NCBI GenBank assembly: GCA_036558125.1
Contig: DATBGE010000146.1
Coordinates: forward strand, 1 to 64,000
Direction: 5' to 3'
Origin: DATBGE01 sp036558125
Lineage (GTDB): Bacteria; Gemmatimonadota; Gemmatimonadetes; Gemmatimonadales; GWC2-71-9
Length of the DNA: 64,000 nucleotides
This document shows positions 1 through 8,603 of the stretch, piece after piece (position 1 is the first letter of the stretch; every line of letters starts with the position of its first letter). The notes under the pieces are model-generated. The model worked only from the letters and a program-made list of their open reading frames with translations. It was not told the DNA's origin and made no database searches. A program made the position numbers and the translations under genes.

Positions 1-540
1 CGGCGTGCCCACCGCACTGCCGGTCTGGGTCAGATTGTCGTTGGCCGCAGCGGTCACTGCTTTTGCGATACCGAAGTCGGTGACCAGCGCCTCACCCTCG
101 TGCAACATCACGTTTTCGGGCTTGATGTCCCGGTGCACGACGCCCTGGCGGTGGGCGTAGTCGAGCGCGGCGGCGACATCCCGCGCGATATCCAGAGCGT
201 CGTCCAGCGCCAATCGCTTGTCCCGGATCAGCCGCTGGCGCAACGATTCCCCATCCACGTACGGCATGACGTAGTAGAGCAGATCCCCGGCCTGCCCCGA
301 ATCGTGGAGCGGGACGATATGCGGATGGTTGAGCCGGGCCGCGACCTTGATCTCGCGGAGGAACCGCTCGGGGCCAAGGCTTGCGGCGAGCTCGGGGTGC
401 AGCACCTTCAACGCCACTTGGCGATCGTGCTTGACGTCGTGCGCAAGGTAGACCGTGGCCATACCGCCCCGGCCCACCTCACGCTCGATGTCGTAGCGGT
501 CGGCAAGCGCGGGTTGAAGTCTGGAGCGAAGGTCAGCCAT
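1..540 (-). CDS. Serine/threonine protein kinase, N-terminal part (cut by window edge)
   Basis: The reading frame starts at ATG 540 and is open to base 1, giving 180 residues of a Hanks-type kinase domain. Visible motifs are the glycine loop GRGGMATVYLA near residue 22, the ATP-binding lysine in VALKVL, the catalytic loop HRDIKPENV near residue 140 and DFGIAK near residue 160. The start of the activation segment (SAVGTP) is the last part seen. The N-terminus has no membrane segment before the kinase domain, unlike the kinase at 11408-13072. Substrates and the C-terminal part are unknown. The motifs are complete enough to predict an active kinase. Confidence 0.93.
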   Translation of the reverse strand, partial: MADLRSRLQPALADRYDIEREVGRGGMATVYLAHDVKHDRQVALKVLHPELAASLGPERFLREIKVAARLNHPHIVPLHDSGQAGDLLYYVMPYVDGESLRQRLIRDKRLALDDALDIARDVAAALDYAHRQGVVHRDIKPENVMLHEGEALVTDFGIAKAVTAAANDNLTQTGSAVGTP

Positions 541-676
541 TGAACAAGGAGCGGGAATCCGGCACGCCGATTCTCAGAGGACAGGGCTTGAAGGATACCG
601 ATGGCTGGACAGTGCCGCTAGCCGCCTCCCGGAGCATACTTGAGACCCGGCAGGCACGACGAAGACGACCGGATTG

Positions 677-3466
677 TCAACCGGCGGCGCGAGCCTTTTT
701 CGAAGCGGAGTGCCAGCGGTGAGGGCCGGAAATCCGGGGCCCCGGTTCGGCGAGCAGCCGGTCGATCCCGGCAGGCGGCAGGGGCGGCGCGAAGAAGTAT
801 CCTTGTCCCATCTCGCATCCCAACTCGATGAGCGCCTCGCACTGCTCGACGCTTTCGACGCCCTCCGCCACGGTCTTCAGCTTGAGCGTCTCACCAAGCC
901 CGATGATGGCTCGCGCGAGGGCAGACTTGTCGACCCCCGCCCCGACGTCCTCGACGAACGGCCGGGCGATCTTGATCATGTCGATCGGGAAGCGCTGCAG
1001 GTAACCCAGCGAGGAATAGCCGGTCCCGAAGTCGTCGATCGCCAGCTGGACCCCAAGGCCTTTGAGCTCCCGCAACCGCGCCAGCACCTGGCCGGTCTGC
1101 TGCATCAAGACGCTCTCGGTGATCTCCAGCACGACCGCATCGGGCTCAACCCGGGTATCGGCCAGCGCCTGGCGAGTTTCATTGACGATGTCGAGCTCGT
1201 GAAGCTGACGGCCGGAGACGTTCACCGCCACGGTCAGCGAGAGCTCGGGATACATGGCGCGCCACAACTCGACCTGGCGGCAGGCCTCACGCAAGACCCA
1301 GCGCCCCAGCCGCACGATCAGTCCGGTTTCCTCGGCCAGCGGCACGAAATGCTGGGGGAGGAGGTGCCCGAACTGAGGATGTTCCCAGCGCAGCAGCGCT
1401 TCGACGCCGTGAATCTTTCCGTTCCTGAGGCTGAAGATCGGCTGGTAGACCAGGGTGAGCTCTTCCCGCTCGATCGCGCTACGGAGCGCGGCTTCCATCT
1501 CGAGCCGCTGCTTGAGGTCGTGATACATCTGCGACTGGTAAGTCTCGCAGAGGCCCTTGCCCTTCCGCTTCGCGGTGTACATCGCCATGTCGGCATTGCG
1601 GAGAAGGTCGTCCGCGGTTTCATCGTCGCTGGCTGACGCGATGCCGATGCTGGCGCTCACACTCACTTCGTTGCCGCTCAGGCTGAAGGGACGGGCCATC
1701 GCCTCCACCAGCCGGCCGACCAGAAATGCCGGCCCTTCGGGCGCGCCGCCGTCCTCGAGCAGGATCGCGAACTCGTCGCCACCCAGGCGGGCCACGGTAT
1801 CGGCCGCGCGAACGCAAGCCTGGAGCCGCTCGGAGGCGGCGACGAGAAGCCGGTCGCCCTCCGCGTGCCCGAGGCTGTCATTGACCTTCTTGAAATCGTC
1901 CAGATCGAGGAACAGCACGCTGATCGCGTTGCGCTGCCGCATGCGCAGCTGCAGGGCATGGCTCACCCGGTCGCGAAAGAGCGCGCGGTTGGCCAGACCG
2001 GTCAGCGGATCGTGGAAGGCCTGGTGCATCAGCTCCTTCTCGAGGCGCTTCCGCTCGCTCACGTCACGAGTGTTCAGCACGACCCCGCGAACCGTCGGAT
2101 CCTCGAGCAAGTTCGTCGCGATGGTCTCCGCGTTCAGCATCGACCCGTCCAGCTGGCGAAAACGCCACTCGGCCGGCTGGCTAACGCCCGGATTGTTCAC
2201 CGCGGCGCTCAGGAAGACGCGGGCCCGCTCCTGGTCGTCCTGGTGCAGCAGGTCGATGACGGTGCGGCCCAGGAGCGGCGCCGCTTCGTAGCGCAGTACC
2301 CGCGTTACCGAGGGACTCACGAACCGGATGGTGAGGTCCGGCTTGATGACCATGATTACGTCGGAGGAGTGCTGCACCAGCGAGCGGAAGCGGGCCTCGT
2401 TCTGCCGTGCCGCGTTCTCCGCGAGCAGCCGCACGTTCTGCCGCACGGCGACCAGCTGGCGTGCGACGACCAGTACCGTCATCAGCACCGCACCGGCGGC
2501 GATACCGCTGATCGGATCGGTCCACGGTTCGAGTGCCGCGGTGAGCAGCAGGCCATAGGTGGACGCGACCGCGAGGTATGGCAGCGGGCTGACCGGCTGA
2601 ACCCGCGGCCGATGCGCCGCCATCGCCGAGCTGCGGGGGACCGGACTTCGCCAGTAGAGCTCGCCGCTCGAGATGAGCATCAGGTAGAGCAGCAAATAAA
2701 CCGCGTCGGTCCAGGCCGCGCTTCGTTGCCCGGTCTGCAGCAGCACCAGGTCGAAGGTCAGGTCGGCCACGATGCCCACCGTGATGCCAATGACCAGGAG
2801 ATGGAAGGCGAGGCGATTTCCGTCGAGCGGCCCCCGTAGCATCACGGTCGCGATGCCAAGCAGCAGGAGCAGATTGGCCAGCGGGTAAGCGAATGCGAGG
2901 ACGGTGAGGACAACGCTGTTTCCAGCCGTGGCGCCCGCCGCGGTGGTGGGCCGGATGGTGTAGTACCAGATGACCACCGCTCCGCCAACCAGGACCATGG
3001 CGGCGTCCAGCACGAACTTCCAACGCTCCACCCGAATACGCCTCGCGAGAGGGAAGGAGAGCAGCGCCGCCAGCATCAGGAAGGAATCGGAGAGATAGAA
3101 CGCGTCGGCCCAGCTGACGGGAGGGTTCTCGCCCAGCGCGGTGAGGTAGTAGACCGAGATGCTGTTGCCGATCAGGACGGCCAGCGCTCCAAGCGCGAGC
3201 AGCTTGAGGGCCTGGCGCACGCCCGGGTCGAGATCCTGATTGCGGCTAGCGGCCGCGTTCAGAATCAGCACCGTCAGGTTGAGCGGCATGAACGCGACGT
3301 TGCCCAGCAGATCGCGCAGTTCGGTGGTGCCCCAGCCAGCCCGTTCGAAGACCAGGTAGAACAGCATGTAGACGGCGGCCAAACCAGTAAGCGTGCCGAC
3401 TGGAAGCCGTGAGGCTTTTCGGGTCAGATTGCTAAGCACACCGACGTTCCCGTCGACTTTAGACAA
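677..3466 (-). CDS. Membrane PAS-GGDEF-EAL protein (c-di-GMP synthesis/breakdown)
   Basis: 929 residues. Residues 20-340 hold about eight to ten hydrophobic segments forming a membrane sensor. A PAS domain follows (about 355-475, from EARFRSLVQHSSD). The GGDEF domain has an intact GGDEF at 562-566, with RAAD placed five residues before it, as in the product-inhibition I-site. The EAL domain has EALLRW near 689 and DDFGTGYSSLGY near 812. Both active sites look intact, so the protein could make and break c-di-GMP; which activity dominates cannot be read from sequence. The start is TTG 3466, with GGAG about 6 nt upstream. PilB in this window carries a c-di-GMP-binding MshEN domain, a possible target. 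Confidence 0.92.
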   Translation of the reverse strand: MSKVDGNVGVLSNLTRKASRLPVGTLTGLAAVYMLFYLVFERAGWGTTELRDLLGNVAFMPLNLTVLILNAAASRNQDLDPGVRQALKLLALGALAVLIGNSISVYYLTALGENPPVSWADAFYLSDSFLMLAALLSFPLARRIRVERWKFVLDAAMVLVGGAVVIWYYTIRPTTAAGATAGNSVVLTVLAFAYPLANLLLLLGIATVMLRGPLDGNRLAFHLLVIGITVGIVADLTFDLVLLQTGQRSAAWTDAVYLLLYLMLISSGELYWRSPVPRSSAMAAHRPRVQPVSPLPYLAVASTYGLLLTAALEPWTDPISGIAAGAVLMTVLVVARQLVAVRQNVRLLAENAARQNEARFRSLVQHSSDVIMVIKPDLTIRFVSPSVTRVLRYEAAPLLGRTVIDLLHQDDQERARVFLSAAVNNPGVSQPAEWRFRQLDGSMLNAETIATNLLEDPTVRGVVLNTRDVSERKRLEKELMHQAFHDPLTGLANRALFRDRVSHALQLRMRQRNAISVLFLDLDDFKKVNDSLGHAEGDRLLVAASERLQACVRAADTVARLGGDEFAILLEDGGAPEGPAFLVGRLVEAMARPFSLSGNEVSVSASIGIASASDDETADDLLRNADMAMYTAKRKGKGLCETYQSQMYHDLKQRLEMEAALRSAIEREELTLVYQPIFSLRNGKIHGVEALLRWEHPQFGHLLPQHFVPLAEETGLIVRLGRWVLREACRQVELWRAMYPELSLTVAVNVSGRQLHELDIVNETRQALADTRVEPDAVVLEITESVLMQQTGQVLARLRELKGLGVQLAIDDFGTGYSSLGYLQRFPIDMIKIARPFVEDVGAGVDKSALARAIIGLGETLKLKTVAEGVESVEQCEALIELGCEMGQGYFFAPPLPPAGIDRLLAEPGPRISGPHRWHSASKKARAAG

Positions 3467-3864
3467 GCCGTCTCCGCAGAGTATAACTCGTTGTCAGATA
3501 ATTAGATCCGAGATCAGCCCCTGACAGACAGACCTCACCGTAGGGGTTTTTAAAGCAAGGCTGGTGCCGCCCTGACCAGTGTGCCGAGCCCTCGTCAACA
3601 AATCGATCAGTAGGCTGCCGAAAAATTGTTCGGCCTTCTCGCCGCGCCTGTCATGATGCGTCGGGACCGTTGTGGCTCAGCGAGATGCGAGGCTTCGAAA
3701 CTTCAGGAACAGACGTCGAAGAATTGCACGGTCCGGGAGCGACGCTTCGCCTGCCTCCATCAGGGGTGGAGGATCGAGACGAGAGCTCCATTTTATCGAC
3801 GTGGATTGGCGACAACAGATCGTACTCGAAAGTACTGCCGCAGGGAAGGCTCTCGACCGACCCC
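3467..3864. other. Intergenic region without a recognised gene
   Basis: About 400 nt between the 5' end of the GGDEF-EAL gene and the 3' end of the HEAT/nucleotide-carrier gene, both on the minus strand. Frames across it lack start signals and family motifs. A small inverted repeat (6-bp arms at 3617-3622 and 3629-3634) is the only structure I see. The promoter of the GGDEF-EAL gene and the terminator of the upstream operon should lie here, but I cannot place either with confidence. Confidence 0.5.
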
Positions 3865-6063
3865 TTAGTTCTTGGGGTTCCCCTCTGCCGGTGTCGCGCG
3901 CTGGCGCACCGCGGCCAGGGCCAGCACGATGGATTCCTTGGAGGCAAGCAGTTCCTGCACCACGTCGCCCGACGGCCGCCGCGGCCGTCTGGGCCGATCG
4001 GTCTGCTCCAAAAAGGGCCAGAGCGGGACCCTGATGCTCTCCGGCAAGACGCTTTCCAGATACTCCAGCGCCGTTCCTCTCAAGTACGAATCGTCGGTGA
4101 GCAATGCCCGGTAGGCGAGGCGAAGAGGAGCGGCGGGCCTGACGAGCGAGAGCAAGGTGAAGACGTGCTCGAGACTTCGGTTGGCCCGATCTCGGACGAT
4201 GTCGGCTTCCAGGGGAGACCATAGCTCGTCGTCGGCATCCAGGAGCCGCCGGCCTTCCCAAACTCCCCGCTCCACCGAGACTTCACGGTGGATCGCGTTC
4301 ATGACCTGATCTTCCTTGACCTGGATGCCCGGCATCCGTTCCATGATTCGGGCAAGCGCTCCACCTGCGCGATACCGGACCTCGAAGCGCCGGTCTCCCA
4401 GCGCGTTCAGGAGCGCCTCAAAAGACTGATTGGTGAAACAGTCTGCCAGGACTGCGACCAGCCTGCGCCTCACCGCGAAGTCTTCATCGGGATCGAGCAG
4501 GCGACGGGTGATGAGATCGAGATTCTCGGAGGCGACTCTTCGCAGCGCCGCCACAGCGTCGGAGGCCACCGCATCCCAGGCGAGGAGATCAATCACTCCG
4601 CCAACCTGGTCGCTGGCAATCGACTGGCCGCGAAGCCTTGACCGCACCGTGGCGACGTCGGGAGCAGGCGTTGGCTGTGGCTTGTCGGCACTCTGGCCCG
4701 GGGTCTTCGAGGCAACGACCGGCGAAGCCGGAATCCGGGTAGGATCCATCCTCAACGACGTCAGGTCGATCGCGCCAACGGTCTGGAACATTGCCGCCGC
4801 GACTTCTTCCGCCCCCAACTGGTCTTCCCGGGCCCGGAGACTCCGTTCGAGGGCTCCGAGATATCCCCGCCGCATCCGGCGGGCGATCCCGAGAGTCAGG
4901 ATGGCAATGAGGAACGTCGCCATCAGCAGGAGCGGGGTGGGATGGACCGGCGCCGCGAGGATCGCGAGTTGGGCCACTCCCGCTCCGGCGATGTCACCCA
5001 ATCGAGCACCGCCGACATCCACTACCGGCTTCGCGGCCCGTCGCTCCAGGGCGGAGACGGGAGAGTAAAGCAGCTCCTGGGCGGATCGAAAAACGGAATT
5101 GCGAAGCACCATTTCGACGCCACGCGCGACAGATACGGAGGGGAAGCCCGGTAGTGCAAGGCCTCCGAGAGACCCAAGCGCCACTCCCCCAGGTAGCAGC
5201 ATCGTGCTCCGCGCCACCCCCAACCGGTTGAGTACTCCGCGGAGCAAGGTCACCTGCAGCAGGATGGTAAGCAGCGAAGTGACGGTATAGAACACGGCGA
5301 AGAGCCGGAGCAAGCCCGGTCCGTCGGTAAGCGTTGACGCCTGCAGTTTGAAGACGTAGTCCAGAACCCCCTCTGCCGCCGCCGCCAGAGCAACGAGGAA
5401 GAAGAGCAGCCGCAGATACGAAGAGTGGCGCAGCGCTTCGATGGCGGACGAGGTGGTGTCACCCGCCTCGGCTGACAAGGGCCGGCTGGCCGAAGTACGG
5501 GCGAGGGGCCGCACCAGAATCGCGGCACTCAAGTGGAGCAGCGCGAGAACGGGAAGCATGGAGCTGGCGGAGAACGCCGTGCCCATCCGCTCCGTCAGGA
5601 CACCACCAAGGAGCCCACCAGCCGAAGCGCCGGCGGTAATCAAGCCGACTGCCCGGCGGGCCGATCGGGGGTCGAATGCTTCGTTGACGAGGGCCCAGAA
5701 TGCCGAGACCAGGAGGGCGCCCAATGCCGTGATGTGGAGATAGACCAGGAAAGCCGCCGCACGGAGCGAGCCGAAAGTCAGCAGCCATTCCAGGACGAGA
5801 AGGACCGCGCTTCCCGTGAAGAGGCGCGGCACCAGCCGGGCGGGACCCTGCTGGGCCAGCCGACGCGCTATCCACAGTGTGACCAGGAGGGAGAGAACCG
5901 CGGCGATCACCACCATTCGAGGCAACAGCTTTACCCCGAAGCTGGTGATGAAGAGTGCGTCTCGCGTAGCCTTGGCGGCGAGCTGGAACGCGATCGCCAC
6001 CGTGCTTGCGAGGACGGTGGCGCGGATGAACCCGGGCTGATCGCCCGTATTGCTCATGCTCAA
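3865..6063 (-). CDS. ATP/ADP-translocase-like carrier fused to C-terminal HEAT repeats
   Basis: 732 residues. The first 400 or so contain about 11-12 hydrophobic helices typical of bacterial nucleotide carriers (Npt/Tlc family), with RLGDIAGAGVAQLA late in the membrane part. After a Pro-rich linker (about 440-470), residues 475-730 are helical repeats of HEAT type (for example residues reading RRLVAVLADCFTNQ and VRYRAGGALARI). Family members usually exchange ATP and ADP across a membrane; the HEAT part is a likely protein-contact module. The TTG at 6063 overlaps the preceding stop as TTGA; ATG 6057 is an alternative start. It is the last gene of the five-gene operon. Substrate and direction of transport are not known. 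Confidence 0.82.
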   Translation of the reverse strand: MSMSNTGDQPGFIRATVLASTVAIAFQLAAKATRDALFITSFGVKLLPRMVVIAAVLSLLVTLWIARRLAQQGPARLVPRLFTGSAVLLVLEWLLTFGSLRAAAFLVYLHITALGALLVSAFWALVNEAFDPRSARRAVGLITAGASAGGLLGGVLTERMGTAFSASSMLPVLALLHLSAAILVRPLARTSASRPLSAEAGDTTSSAIEALRHSSYLRLLFFLVALAAAAEGVLDYVFKLQASTLTDGPGLLRLFAVFYTVTSLLTILLQVTLLRGVLNRLGVARSTMLLPGGVALGSLGGLALPGFPSVSVARGVEMVLRNSVFRSAQELLYSPVSALERRAAKPVVDVGGARLGDIAGAGVAQLAILAAPVHPTPLLLMATFLIAILTLGIARRMRRGYLGALERSLRAREDQLGAEEVAAAMFQTVGAIDLTSLRMDPTRIPASPVVASKTPGQSADKPQPTPAPDVATVRSRLRGQSIASDQVGGVIDLLAWDAVASDAVAALRRVASENLDLITRRLLDPDEDFAVRRRLVAVLADCFTNQSFEALLNALGDRRFEVRYRAGGALARIMERMPGIQVKEDQVMNAIHREVSVERGVWEGRRLLDADDELWSPLEADIVRDRANRSLEHVFTLLSLVRPAAPLRLAYRALLTDDSYLRGTALEYLESVLPESIRVPLWPFLEQTDRPRRPRRPSGDVVQELLASKESIVLALAAVRQRATPAEGNPKN

Positions 6064-8603
6064 AAGGCGAAGCCGGCCTGGACGTAGAGGGCGGTTCGTT
6101 CGTCCCCGGCAGCCACGGCGGCACTCACGGTGTAGTCGCGGGCAATCGGCGCCAGCCAGATGCCACCGCCGAAAGCGCTATGCCAGACATCGGAATTTTC
6201 TCCCTCAAGAAAGACCCGGCCCGCGTCCGCCAGACCGAACACTCCGAAATCGGTTGGCAGGACGATGGTGGCTCGGCCCAGAGCCAACCGCAGCTCCGCG
6301 TTGCCGTACGCCGAGGCGTCGCCGGCGTAACGGCCGTCGCGGCCAAGGCGGACGGTCCCCGCGTCGCCGATGTATGCCGCCTCGAAGAAGGGATACGGTC
6401 CCCAGATCTTCTTGCCGCCCGCTCTGAAGGCAAACGTGGGATGGAGCGGCAGCTTCGGACTCAGGAAGGTGGCCGCTTCCGCAGCGACATCGCCGAAATC
6501 TTCTTCCACATCCCACCATGCGGGGAACATCCGTCCAGTAACCTCGAAGGTCCAGCCGCGCGTCGCCGCGTGTCGCCGATTCTTGGTATCGAATCTCAAG
6601 GTCACGCCTACACCCACTTCTCCAAAGTTCCCCGACCCATAAGGATTGACCGTGGCGAGAAAGCGGTCGGTGCGTTTATCGGTGCTCGCATACTTCATGT
6701 ACGGTCCAAACGCGATGTCGCCGTGGCTGGCCAGGGGAAAGAGAAACAGTGGCGCCACGGTGTAGGCATCCTGGGTCACCCGATAAAACTCGGCGCTACC
6801 AGAATCTGACGTTTCGTTGCCGTAGCCGTGAAAATTCAGCACGTCAATTCCCGACGCGCGAGCCAGAAGCAGAAATCCCCCTCGTGAGTTCTCCCGGTGG
6901 AACTCCCCTCGGTAATCGAACCGGTACGAACCGGGCCCGGTGGCAAAGCCCGCCCTGATTCGATGCCGCTCCGAAAAGGGAAGCTTACGGAAGCCGTAGC
7001 GTGTGTAGGTGACCCCGGCTCCGAAGAAGACGCCCAGATCCGGACCATAAGAGGCCCAGATCATACCTTGCCAACGATGTCCCCAGTCTCGAGGGGGAAG
7101 TTGGCCCTCCGGTCGAGGAGGCAGGACGTAAGGTCTGCGATCGATTCCAACGTTCTTCCCCAGAGTATGCTGCGGACCCGCGGGGTCGTCATAGAAACGG
7201 TTGCTCCCGCTGGCGGCGGAATCGACCATGACATCGTCGCCCTGATCCGCGAGGATCCTCACGGTCGGCTCGCCACCGTTACCGGATACCAGGACGCTGT
7301 CATTCCCGTTTCGGAGGAACACCCTGATATCGCTCGTCTCCTTGGCCAGGAAGCGACGCCGAAACCAGAATTTGTCGGGTGCTTCTCGCGGAGCGAGTGT
7401 GACCTCGACTCCGGTCTCATCTCGCGTCGCGGTCACGACATCGCCGCTGTCGGTGGCCGTGAGGTCCACCTCGCCCGCCAGCATCTGGTAGTATTTCCGC
7501 GCTTCCTTGGCCAGTCCTTCTCGACGCTCAGTGAGCCACGCCGTGAGCCGGCTACCGATGATCTGGTAATGCTCGGGGGGAAGCGCTTCGACTGCATTCT
7601 GAATCACACTGTCGCTCAGAGCACTGGTCAACTGGTTCACGACTGCTTCCCAGTCCGACCAGGAGAGGCCAGTGAGCAGACGTCGATCGAGATCCCGCCC
7701 GTTCCAGGCCGCACCCACCGGACTGGAGTACTCGCCCTGGAAGTTGGTGAGCTGAAACGCGCTCTGTCTGGCGATCCACAGTAGAAAGCCATCGTATTTT
7801 GCGAAGGCCTGATCACGATCCAGAGGAATCGGGACCCAGCGTCGGGGAACCGAGTCTCCGAAGTAGGCCCAGCGCCACTGATCGCGGTGGCGATCCCAGT
7901 CGCCGATCAACACATCGAACAACCGCGCCTTCAGAAAGGCGGACCCGTCTACCTGATCCGCCGAGGATCGTTCGAGTCGGGCATAAAGAGTGTCGGTCAG
8001 GACAATCTCGGTCGCTCCGCCCCAATGGGCCGCGGGACCGGACCCGCCGACCCGCTCCTCGAGCGTTCCCATGAGCCCTGCAAAATCGGCGCGGAACTCT
8101 CCCATGCGCTCGACATCGGGCAGGACGACAATTGTGGGCTCGGCATGGAGGATTCCGGCGGCTGTGAGCAGCCGGCCTACCACAAGGGGGGCGGTAGGAA
8201 GAGCCGAACTGGTTTGATCCCGCGCCACACTCGCCGCCACCGTCTGTTGCAGCTCGGCTGGAAGGGCGCCCGAAGGATCCTTGTCGATCGACCGGAAAAA
8301 GAATTGATGTCCGTCGGACGACTGGAGCCGGAGCGACTTGCTCTGCTGTCCTCCCGTCTTGGACACGGCGCGCAGACCTCCCGCGTACGTATTCATGTCC
8401 AGCACCGGAACCGTGATCGGAGTTGTCCACACCTCCCGGTACTCGCTGCCCAGCAGGAATCGATGGAACCAGCCGGACCCATACTGCTTGCCGGCCGCCT
8501 GCAGAGTAGTCTCGTTGGGATTCTGCTGAGCGATGAGGGTGGTAACCGGGAGTAAGGCGCTCACAGCGAGGAGCACAGCCGTGACCTTTGGTCTCACCCT
8601 CAT
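6060..8603 (-). CDS. Secreted HipA/Fam20-like kinase-fold domain fused to an outer-membrane beta-barrel
   Basis: 847 residues from ATG 8603, which overlaps the preceding stop as ATGA. A signal peptide (residues 1-25, ending LIAQQ) leads to a domain with FRSIDKDP near 104, LIGDWDRHRDQWRW at 232-245 and IPLDRDQAF at 259-267. The DRHxxQ plus DxDxAF pair resembles the catalytic and metal-binding loops of HipA, Fam20 and PI4-kinase-like enzymes. From about residue 500 to the terminal GFAF the sequence alternates as in an Omp85/BamA-type beta-barrel. I infer an extracytoplasmic kinase-like domain tethered to an outer-membrane barrel. Activity is unproven: the usual Asn is Gln here. Nucleotide carriers lie on both sides. 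Confidence 0.7.
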   Translation of the reverse strand: MRVRPKVTAVLLAVSALLPVTTLIAQQNPNETTLQAAGKQYGSGWFHRFLLGSEYREVWTTPITVPVLDMNTYAGGLRAVSKTGGQQSKSLRLQSSDGHQFFFRSIDKDPSGALPAELQQTVAASVARDQTSSALPTAPLVVGRLLTAAGILHAEPTIVVLPDVERMGEFRADFAGLMGTLEERVGGSGPAAHWGGATEIVLTDTLYARLERSSADQVDGSAFLKARLFDVLIGDWDRHRDQWRWAYFGDSVPRRWVPIPLDRDQAFAKYDGFLLWIARQSAFQLTNFQGEYSSPVGAAWNGRDLDRRLLTGLSWSDWEAVVNQLTSALSDSVIQNAVEALPPEHYQIIGSRLTAWLTERREGLAKEARKYYQMLAGEVDLTATDSGDVVTATRDETGVEVTLAPREAPDKFWFRRRFLAKETSDIRVFLRNGNDSVLVSGNGGEPTVRILADQGDDVMVDSAASGSNRFYDDPAGPQHTLGKNVGIDRRPYVLPPRPEGQLPPRDWGHRWQGMIWASYGPDLGVFFGAGVTYTRYGFRKLPFSERHRIRAGFATGPGSYRFDYRGEFHRENSRGGFLLLARASGIDVLNFHGYGNETSDSGSAEFYRVTQDAYTVAPLFLFPLASHGDIAFGPYMKYASTDKRTDRFLATVNPYGSGNFGEVGVGVTLRFDTKNRRHAATRGWTFEVTGRMFPAWWDVEEDFGDVAAEAATFLSPKLPLHPTFAFRAGGKKIWGPYPFFEAAYIGDAGTVRLGRDGRYAGDASAYGNAELRLALGRATIVLPTDFGVFGLADAGRVFLEGENSDVWHSAFGGGIWLAPIARDYTVSAAVAAGDERTALYVQAGFAF

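Noticed and set aside
3617..3634. Small inverted repeat as the terminator of the five-gene operon
   Set aside because: Only 6 bp with a 6-nt loop, about 230 nt from the stop codon.
3670..4224. 184-codon plus-strand frame over the spacer and the HEAT-carrier 3' end
   Set aside because: No start signal and no family; most of it is antisense to a well-supported gene.
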